Assembly (NCBI GenBank): GCA_027858145.1 | Contig: JAQIDF010000495.1 | Location: 1-12,571, forward strand | Length of the DNA: 12,571 nucleotides | Direction of reading: 5' to 3' | Source: Prolixibacteraceae bacterium | GTDB taxonomy: Bacteria; Bacteroidota; Bacteroidia; Bacteroidales; Prolixibacteraceae | In this document: positions 7,405 to 12,571 of the stretch, in pieces | Position numbering within the stretch: the stretch's first letter is position 1 | How the letters are laid out: each line of letters begins with the position of its first letter | Notes under the pieces: model-generated | The model's database searches: none | What the model was told of the DNA's origin: nothing | The model's input: only the letters and a program-made list of their open reading frames with translations | Translations under genes and position numbers: made by a program

Positions 7405-7437
7405 CAAAGTAAATAACAAACCTGAAACTTATGCAAA
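7405..7437 (-). promoter_or_regulatory. Promoter of the acpP-fabF-rnc operon
   Basis: On the reverse strand TTTG (7437-7434) is followed after 21 bases by TTACTTTG (7412-7405), which differs from TAnnTTTG at one position. The -7 box continues into GC, as often seen in this phylum. The predicted start leaves a short leader before the acpP ATG at 7357. Confidence 0.5.
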
Positions 7438-7476
7438 TTTTTTAGGTTTTACGCACTTAAAAATCATTGCTTCATT

Positions 7477-7484
7477 TATATTTG
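7477..7484 (+). promoter_or_regulatory. -7 promoter box for purN
   Basis: TATATTTG is a full match to TAnnTTTG, 43 bases before the purN ATG. No clear -33 TTTG is present at the usual distance. With the acpP promoter at 7405-7437 this makes 7358-7527 a compact divergent promoter region. Confidence 0.45.
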
Positions 7485-7527
7485 TGAACGTGTTGAATTA
7501 ATTACTAATGTATATAAATATCAGATA

Positions 7528-8091
7528 ATGAAAAAAGTAGCAATTTTTGCCTCCGGTTCGGGATCGAATGCCGAGAATATTGCAAGGTATTTTAATGACA
7601 ATGAACATTTGAACATTGAATGCATTTATTCGAATAAGCCTGATGCTTATGTTATTGAGCGGGCAAAAAAACTTGGAATTGATACGATGGTTTTCGACCG
7701 TGAGATGTTTTACCATTCAAATAAAGTATTGGACGATTTACGTCAGAGAGAGGTTGATATTGTTATACTTGCCGGCTTTTTGTGGCTTATTCCCGGGTAT
7801 TTGATCCGCAACTTTAAGATAGTAAATATTCACCCAGCCTTATTACCTAAGTACGGGGGAAAAGGAATGTATGGAAACAGGGTGCACAAGGCTGTTGTTG
7901 ATAATGGTGAGAAGTATTCAGGGATAACAATTCATTATGTAAATGAAAAGTACGATGAAGGGAAAATTATTTTTCAGGCAAAATGTGAGATTTTACCTGA
8001 TGATAGTCCTGAAGATGTAGCAAAAAAAGTTCATAAGCTTGAATACGAGCATTTCCCCAAAGTAATTGAACAGCTAGTTCTCAACAGCTAA
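7528..8091 (+). CDS. purN: Phosphoribosylglycinamide formyltransferase (GART 1)
   Basis: Enzyme of purine synthesis that transfers a formyl group from 10-formyltetrahydrofolate to GAR. At 187 residues it is slightly shorter than the E. coli enzyme. The phosphate-binding loop ASGSGSNAE is at 8-16. The catalytic Asn100 and His102 lie in NIHPALLPKYGG, and the catalytic Asp143 in KYDEGKIIFQ, spaced as Asn106, His108 and Asp144 are in E. coli PurN. In place of the usual LPKYPG it reads LPKYGGKGMYG, a form I associate with Bacteroidota enzymes. It is divergent from acpP, and its 3' end overlaps the end of the M23 peptidase gene on the other strand by 18 bases. Confidence 0.95.
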   Translation: MKKVAIFASGSGSNAENIARYFNDNEHLNIECIYSNKPDAYVIERAKKLGIDTMVFDREMFYHSNKVLDDLRQREVDIVILAGFLWLIPGYLIRNFKIVNIHPALLPKYGGKGMYGNRVHKAVVDNGEKYSGITIHYVNEKYDEGKIIFQAKCEILPDDSPEDVAKKVHKLEYEHFPKVIEQLVLNS

Positions 8092-9348
8092 TTTTTGGTT
8101 TTCAGCCTCTGCATTAATTTTCTCAATTTCGGAGTGCAACGAATCACGAATTGCATTAAAGTCTGCTCTGTTTTCTTCACTAATGGGTTCTACGGGTGGG
8201 GCATCAACTTTTAACGGATCAACAGCCGATCTGTTTTTATATATTCTGAAATCGAGGTGAGGCCCTGTCGCAAGGCCGGAACTTCCAACGTATCCGATAA
8301 GTTGGCCTTGTTTTACACGAACTCCCGGGGCCATACCGCTTGCAAAGCGGTTTAGGTGCATGTATTGAGAGGTGTAAACCGAGTTGTGTTTTACATTGAT
8401 GTAGTTGCCTCCGCCACGTCGTTGATACCCTTTTTTGACAACAGTGCCGTCACCTATTGAATATACCGGCGTGCCGGTTGGGGCTGCATAATCAATCCCC
8501 CGGTGTGGGCGACGAATTTTAAGCACGGGATGAAAACGGTTGTTTGAATAACGCGAACTAATACGTGAAAATCTTAATGGTGCTTTCAAAAAAGCTTTCT
8601 GAAGGCTGTTCCCTTCATTATCGAAATATCCTTCTTGTTCCCCGTTATTGTAATAGTACCCGGTAATGGTTTCACCAATGTGTGTTATGGACGCTGCGTG
8701 TATTTCACCAATGCCCGCGTACTTGTCTTCAACATACAGCGCATCGTATATTACCCTGAACTGATCGCCCGGCTGAATACCAAAAAAGTCGATGGTCCAG
8801 GCAAATATATCAGAAAGTTCTACTGCTAAAACGGGGCTTGCCCCATTTGAATTAAAAGCATCCCAAAGTGAGGTTTCAATTGCTCCACCTACAACCCGAC
8901 GTTCCGAATCAATTTCCTTTTTGCCGGTATAAACATATCCGCTATCAAGGTTGAATACAACATAGTCAGAGATCGTTTCTTCATAAATCATTAATTTCGG
9001 TTGTCCTGTGGTATCTTTGTTGAGCAAATAATAAGGTTTGCCGGCTTTTATTTTTCTAACATTAAAAATATCTTTCGAACTCCGGGCTATACGATCTATT
9101 GTAGAAGCCGTAATTCCTTTAGGGCGTAAAATATCAGATAGATTTTGTCCGTAGCGGATCGTAAGTGTGTCAATCGAAACGAAATCATCAAGCGGTAAAT
9201 CCCATATGCGTTTTACTTCAACAACGGGTTCTTCAATAGGTAGTAAAACTTCGGGTTCATATGTTTTTTCTTCATTACCTTTTATTGCGATGGCAATGAA
9301 TAGTATGGCGATAATAACAATAAAAAACTCGATGATATATTTTTTCAC
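8074..9348 (-). CDS. M23-family (LytM-type) envelope metallopeptidase
   Basis: Protein of 424 residues with one N-terminal membrane anchor (about 5-23) and the rest in the periplasm. Residues 60-110 resemble a LysM-like OapA segment (IRYGQNLSDIL). Residues 140-255 form a middle domain of the kind seen in MepM relatives. The LytM peptidase domain spans about 265-380: HRGID holds the metal ligands His282 and Asp286, His331 lies in the YMHL motif, and His364 in GPHLDF. Active M23 enzymes usually end in HxH; here the second His, a zinc ligand, is Asp366. The C-terminal 40 residues are acidic and probably helical. The likely role is cutting peptidoglycan cross-links during growth, or regulating another hydrolase if it is inactive. 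It converges on purN with an 18-base overlap. Confidence 0.88.
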   Translation of the reverse strand: MKKYIIEFFIVIIAILFIAIAIKGNEEKTYEPEVLLPIEEPVVEVKRIWDLPLDDFVSIDTLTIRYGQNLSDILRPKGITASTIDRIARSSKDIFNVRKIKAGKPYYLLNKDTTGQPKLMIYEETISDYVVFNLDSGYVYTGKKEIDSERRVVGGAIETSLWDAFNSNGASPVLAVELSDIFAWTIDFFGIQPGDQFRVIYDALYVEDKYAGIGEIHAASITHIGETITGYYYNNGEQEGYFDNEGNSLQKAFLKAPLRFSRISSRYSNNRFHPVLKIRRPHRGIDYAAPTGTPVYSIGDGTVVKKGYQRRGGGNYINVKHNSVYTSQYMHLNRFASGMAPGVRVKQGQLIGYVGSSGLATGPHLDFRIYKNRSAVDPLKVDAPPVEPISEENRADFNAIRDSLHSEIEKINAEAENQKLAVEN

Positions 9349-9430
9349 GGCGATCAGATTTAATGCGAATGCAAAAATGATATAAGATGTTGCATTTTCA
9401 AAACAAAAACTGATAAATAGTGCAAAAAAA

Positions 9431-9460
9431 GGTTAAGATTAGGTTTAAGTTTGAGAATGA
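9431..9460. repeat. Degenerate 6-base repeat downstream of the YitT gene
   Basis: Five consecutive hexamers start with G at 9431, 9437, 9443, 9449 and 9455. Examples are GGTTAA, GATTAG and GTTTAA. Seven A precede the array on the forward strand, so on the reverse strand the array lies 34 bases past the YitT stop and is followed by a T run. There is no dyad symmetry and so no classical terminator hairpin. Function is unknown. Confidence 0.45.
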
Positions 9461-9494
9461 GGCTTCTTGACCTTAGTATCAACCCCTGTCTTAT

Positions 9495-10349
9495 TCATAC
9501 TTTTAATGCATCAAAACCCTCGCCATATACCCCCATAACACTTCCCATGGTTATAAAAGCATTGTTGTCAATTTCTTTTACTTTTTTGAAAATTGCAGTT
9601 GTTTCTCTTTTCCGGGCAACGGTCATAATTATTTTAACCGGTTTTCCGGTGTATCCGCCGGTACCATCCATAATTGTTACACCCCTTCTGTTATTGTGCA
9701 GGATGCTTTGTTGAATTTCTTCCCACTTTTCTGAAAAAATAAAAATCTGTGCCGATTGATTGGCTCCGTTCAGGAATGCATCAAGCGTGTAGGCAACAAC
9801 CCACATCGAAACATAACCATAAACAAGGATCTCAGCCGAATGAAAAATGAACCATGATGCGGAAATGATAATAACATCGCAATACATAATTACCCTGCCC
9901 GGACTAATACGGCGATACTTTGTTACCAGCATGGCAATAATGTCGGTTCCACCGGTGCTGCCACCCTGGCTAAATACAAGACCGAGACCTACGCCGCCTG
10001 AAATACCTCCTAATACGGCCGATAAAAATTTATCGTCAATAATAGGTTCGGTGAATATTTCCTGGAAAATTGTTAACATGGCAGAAATAAGTATCATGTT
10101 AACGATGGTTTTAGTACCAAAGTTGGCCCCCAGCTTTATAATTGCAATGACAACCAATACAACATTAACGGCAAAGTAGGTTATACCCGCTGGTATTTCA
10201 GTAACATAATAAACCAATGCACCAACTCCTCCTATACCTCCGCCGTTTATCTCGGCCGGAATTAAAAAAACAGTCCAACCAAGAGCGAATAAAAGAGAGC
10301 CTAAAAACATGATGGCATAGGCTTTGATTTTTGTATATGGTATGTTCAT
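9495..10349 (-). CDS. YitT-family membrane protein (DUF161/DUF2179)
   Basis: Inner-membrane protein of 284 residues. Five or six membrane segments lie at about 10-31, 55-73, 81-99, 108-128, 153-170 and 174-193. The family hallmark GGSTGGTD is at 129-136, following the fourth hydrophobic segment. The C-terminal soluble DUF2179 domain (about 203-284) contains RRGVT and GGYTGK, as in Bacillus YitT relatives. The transport role and substrate of the family are not established. It is transcribed away from the outer-membrane protein gene at 10481. I see no clear promoter box in the 131-base region between them. Confidence 0.9.
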   Translation of the reverse strand: MNIPYTKIKAYAIMFLGSLLFALGWTVFLIPAEINGGGIGGVGALVYYVTEIPAGITYFAVNVVLVVIAIIKLGANFGTKTIVNMILISAMLTIFQEIFTEPIIDDKFLSAVLGGISGGVGLGLVFSQGGSTGGTDIIAMLVTKYRRISPGRVIMYCDVIIISASWFIFHSAEILVYGYVSMWVVAYTLDAFLNGANQSAQIFIFSEKWEEIQQSILHNNRRGVTIMDGTGGYTGKPVKIIMTVARKRETTAIFKKVKEIDNNAFITMGSVMGVYGEGFDALKV

Positions 10350-10480
10350 AACACTATAATTTTAAGCTGCGAAAAAACTTCTTTAAATCAATTCTAAAAA
10401 TGATTTTAATCACTCATTAAGCTTTCTTTTTATGAAATTGTTTTATTTTGTAAAAATTTTGTTTATTAAAGTATGTAGTA

Positions 10481-11275
10481 ATGAAGTTAACCAGACTAAT
10501 TCTATCATTTTTTCTGATTTTTTTAATGTGTAAGCTTAATGCACAGAGTCCTTTTGGAGAAGCAAAAGAACGGTTTACAAAAAATATTTATTTTATTGAG
10601 TTAACCGGGGGGACTATTCTTCCATCTTATGATTTTTTTGATACTCCTTCACTTGATAATACAGAAAGAGGTGTATTATACAATCACACGGAAGCATTAA
10701 CATTCAGGACTCAGTTTCGAAGGCACTTTTCTTTTTCGCCAAGAATTTCTTATGATGTAAAAGGAGGTTCCTATCCATCAGATAATTTAGTAGTTAAAAC
10801 AAACAATATTTCTTTGCTCACTCCAATTGAGTTTAATGGTTATTTTTCGGAAAAGAAAAAAATAACGAAACCGGGTTGGCTTTTTTATTTAGGACCGTAT
10901 GTTTCTTATAGTCTGGGAGGATATTTAAAGAATGCAGAGGATGAATATTCTCTTGAACCTGAAGATTTCAATACTTTTGATGCCGGTTTCGAGGCTGGTA
11001 TAGGTCTTCGTATACCTACATTTTCTTTCACAGGTATGGGAAATTTTACACTCAAAGCCGCATTCTATCATGGTTTTGTAAGTTCTTACCCTGAAGCGGT
11101 CACTTTACGAATTGTTAAATTCGATGAATTAATGTTTTCTGAAAACGGACAGCGGTACAATATGGGAATTAGATTAACACTGTCGTACGAAATAGCTTTG
11201 TTGAAAAAAGAAATGCCAACATATACAGCTGGAGGAGACGGAAAAAGAAGCTACAAAAAGTTTATCGTAAAGTAG
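10481..11275 (+). CDS. Outer-membrane beta-barrel protein, uncharacterised
   Basis: Protein of 264 residues with a signal peptide (1-21, cleavage LNA|Q). The mature part shows alternating polar/hydrophobic strands with aromatic ends (for example at 36-49, 73-92, 106-122, 132-149, 166-195 and 224-240), typical of the small eight-strand-type porin family proteins of Bacteroidota. The last convincing barrel strand is RYNMGIRLTLSYEI, ending near 238. A polar, lysine-rich tail of about 26 residues follows (ending KKFIVK), whereas barrels usually end at an aromatic residue. The tail may be real or may result from rearrangement at the junction with the integrase remnant that begins 25 bases later. 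No specific function can be assigned. Confidence 0.7.
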   Translation: MKLTRLILSFFLIFLMCKLNAQSPFGEAKERFTKNIYFIELTGGTILPSYDFFDTPSLDNTERGVLYNHTEALTFRTQFRRHFSFSPRISYDVKGGSYPSDNLVVKTNNISLLTPIEFNGYFSEKKKITKPGWLFYLGPYVSYSLGGYLKNAEDEYSLEPEDFNTFDAGFEAGIGLRIPTFSFTGMGNFTLKAAFYHGFVSSYPEAVTLRIVKFDELMFSENGQRYNMGIRLTLSYEIALLKKEMPTYTAGGDGKRSYKKFIVK

Positions 11276-11300
11276 AAAAGTTTTAGTGCAGAAAGAATAA

Positions 11301-11892
11301 AGTAAAACCAGATTTAAAGTGTTACAAAACTTATACGAACTGGATTTAATCGATAAACCAAAATTAGACCGTGTAAGAGATATTTTTTTATTAGGTATCT
11401 GGACCGTTTGCAGGTTTTCAGACATGGAACAAATAAACCCGAATAACATTAACGGCCAAATAATAAAAATTAAGCAATACAAAACTGATCATAAAGTTAC
11501 CACCATTGCATCCGGTTGCAAATTCAATATTGAAGAAATATGAAAACGATTTGCCACGTGTATTGACCAACCAGAAAATGAACGAATATTTAAAGGAGCT
11601 GAGGCAATTGGCCGGGTTTGATGAACCATTTTATAAAAAAATCACCATTGGCGGGAAACGTGTTACCAAAAAATTTAAAAAGTGGGAATTATTATGCACA
11701 CATACGGCACGCCGGAGTTTTGCAACTAATTTATATCTGGCAGGTTTTCAGGCCATATCAATAATGAAGATCACCGGTCACCAAACCGAAAAAGCATTTT
11801 TAAAATATATAAAAGTAACACCCGAAGAACATGCTAATAAACTATTAGAGTTTTGGCAAAATCAGGGGGTATATTTAAAAATTGCGAAATAA
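11301..11892 (+). pseudogene. Tyrosine recombinase (integrase) remnant, N-terminal deletion plus frameshift
   Basis: Two overlapping frames together encode the catalytic domain of a Bacteroidota-type phage/transposon integrase. Frame one (from 11301, reading SKTRFKVLQNLYELDL, to the stop at 11543) carries the first catalytic Arg in WTVCRFSDM and the beta-hairpin Lys in YKTDHK. Frame two (readable from about 11506 to 11892) carries HTARRSFAT (His and second Arg), ITGHQTEKAF (His) and LKYIKV with the nucleophilic Tyr. An intact member would read through a 'TTIPLHP' segment where the frame changes, near 11500-11506. The Arm-type and SAM-like DNA-binding domains (about 200 residues) are absent: a stop codon lies at 11298 and the OMP gene ends 23 bases before that. 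The first motif also reads TVCR where TGLR is usual. The product is almost certainly inactive. Confidence 0.82.
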
Positions 11893-11916
11893 TCAGGCGG
11901 TAAAATCGTATCATTA

Positions 11917-11936
11917 TTACTATCTTTGTAAAGTAA
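11917..11936. promoter_or_regulatory. Inverted repeat over the hicAB promoter, candidate operator
   Basis: TTACT (11917-11921) and AGTAA (11932-11936) form a dyad with a 10-base spacer enclosing the -7 box. A second small palindrome, CTTTGTAAAG, occupies 11924-11933. HicB antitoxins with a C-terminal DNA-binding domain are known to repress their own operon. The position fits, but five-base arms can arise by chance in DNA this AT-rich. Confidence 0.3.
11921..11928 (+). promoter_or_regulatory. -7 promoter box for hicAB
   Basis: TATCTTTG fully matches TAnnTTTG and lies 14 bases before the hicA ATG, giving a very short leader. No TTTG is present near -33, which may mean a weak or activator-dependent promoter. 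Confidence 0.5.
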
Positions 11937-11942
11937 ATAACA

Positions 11943-12143
11943 ATGAAAGTTCTTAAAGTAAAAAAAGTAATTAGCGCAATGGAGGCTGACGGGTGGTTTT
12001 TATACCGTCACAACGGGACAAGTCACCGGCAATTTAAGCACCCCGTAAGAAAGGGTAAGGTTACTATTAACGGCAAACTATCAGATGATGTTTTTGGCTT
12101 TATACTTAAAAGCATTGAAAAGCAATCAGGCGTAAAATTTTGA
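11943..12143 (+). CDS. hicA: HicA-family mRNA interferase toxin
   Basis: Toxin of 66 residues with a dsRBD-like fold that cleaves mRNA when free of its antitoxin. The catalytic His is His28 in GTSHRQFKHP, the usual G-[ST]-H-R variant of the HicA motif. A strand GKVTINGKLSDD and a C-terminal helix complete the fold. Length is normal, and the ATG follows the promoter box directly. hicB begins 19 bases downstream, the common toxin-first order. It stands beside a decayed integrase, consistent with accessory DNA. Confidence 0.9.
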   Translation: MKVLKVKKVISAMEADGWFLYRHNGTSHRQFKHPVRKGKVTINGKLSDDVFGFILKSIEKQSGVKF

Positions 12144-12162
12144 ATTATTAAAAAATTGAGAT

Positions 12163-12567
12163 ATGGAAAAGGTAACGGTAATAATAGCGAAAAGCGATAA
12201 TAATTTCATGGCATGTGTTGAAGGATTAGAAGGGTTTGTTTGCACAGCTCCCACACTTGAACAACTCAAACAAGAAGTTGAAGAAGGGGTTGATTTTCAT
12301 ATTGAAGGAATGAAGGCCGATGATGATCCAATACCTGAAATATTCCAAAACGAATATGAATTTGATTATAAGTGGGATGTTGAAAGTTTGCTTTATTATT
12401 ACGATGGTATTATCACACGTTCAGCACTTGAAAAATTAACAGGCATAAACCAAAGGCAGTTAGGGCATTATGCAACCGGCCGTTCAAAACCCCGCCCCAT
12501 ACAGAGTAAGAAAATAGAAAAAGCCTTACATAGTTTGGGTGACGAACTTATTTCGGTTTCCTTGTGA
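12163..12567 (+). CDS. hicB: HicB-family antitoxin with C-terminal helix-turn-helix
   Basis: Antitoxin of 134 residues that binds and blocks HicA. The N-terminal half (about 1-52) is the HicB partial RNase H fold: a strand VTVIIAKSDNNFMACVEGLEG followed by the helix TLEQLKQEVEEGVDFHIEGM. The C-terminal half (about 75-130) is a helix-turn-helix domain with the recognition-helix pattern SALEKLTGINQRQLGHYATGRSKP, as in the longer DNA-binding HicB proteins. This suggests autorepression of hicAB. The gene is complete and ends four bases before the window edge. Confidence 0.9.
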   Translation: MEKVTVIIAKSDNNFMACVEGLEGFVCTAPTLEQLKQEVEEGVDFHIEGMKADDDPIPEIFQNEYEFDYKWDVESLLYYYDGIITRSALEKLTGINQRQLGHYATGRSKPRPIQSKKIEKALHSLGDELISVSL

Positions 12568-12571
12568 CTAT

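Noticed and set aside
8065..8085. Possible bidirectional terminator hairpin at the purN/M23 gene ends
   Set aside because: The best pairing is GAAC/GTTC with a five-base loop inside coding sequence and lacks a following T run.
9847..10179. Forward open frame of 110 residues opposite the YitT gene
   Set aside because: It is a proline-rich antisense reading of a clear membrane protein gene, without recognisable domains.
10401..10412. Inverted repeat TGATT-TT-AATCA in the region between the YitT and barrel genes
   Set aside because: Five-base arms in strongly AT-rich DNA are expected by chance; no promoter box can be assigned around it.
11174..11482. Reverse-strand open frame of about 100 residues across the end of the barrel gene and the start of the integrase remnant
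   Set aside because: It lies opposite recognisable coding sequence on both halves, has no promoter box or family motif, and its cysteine/serine-rich content looks like an antisense translation.

Overview
The window looks like chromosomal DNA of an AT-rich member of the Bacteroidota, probably Bacteroidales/Marinilabiliales-like. The evidence is AT-rich codon use, promoter boxes of the Bacteroidota type (TTTG about 20 bases before TAnnTTTG), almost no Shine-Dalgarno sequences, signal peptides ending in NA|Q, an acpP-fabF-rnc cluster, and an integrase of the type common in this phylum. No closer assignment can be made from sequence alone.

Layout. (1) Bases 2-85 are the tail of a gene whose end resembles a PIN-domain toxin. 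(2) Bases 160-4094 are a forward operon with a recognisable promoter and overlapping genes: an S41/CtpA-type periplasmic protease, the PnuC transporter, a NadR-type ribosylnicotinamide kinase and the PLP-pathway dehydrogenase PdxB. The last three form a cofactor module: NMN/NAD precursor salvage followed by an NAD-dependent step of vitamin B6 synthesis. (3) Bases 4154-5025 hold two small reverse-strand genes, a PEGA lipoprotein and a STAS/SEC14-like protein. (4) Bases 5121-7437 are the reverse operon acpP-fabF-rnc (acyl carrier protein, ketoacyl-ACP synthase II, RNase III). (5) purN runs forward from a divergent promoter region and meets a reverse-strand M23 envelope peptidase tail to tail with an 18-base overlap; a reverse-strand YitT-family membrane protein follows. 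(6) A forward outer-membrane barrel gene starts at 10481. (7) From about 11300 the content turns accessory: a decayed, frameshifted tyrosine recombinase missing its N-terminal half, then a complete hicA-hicB toxin-antitoxin pair with its own promoter box.

Most of the window is housekeeping. The parts that deserve a second look are the overlapping cofactor operon, the broken integrase next to hicAB with an inverted repeat over its promoter, two degenerate short-period repeats between genes, and an aspartate in place of the usual zinc-binding histidine in the M23 peptidase. I found no CRISPR array, rRNA, tRNA, riboswitch or convincing intrinsic terminator, and I cannot claim an undescribed system. 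No gene-free stretch exceeds 300 bases.
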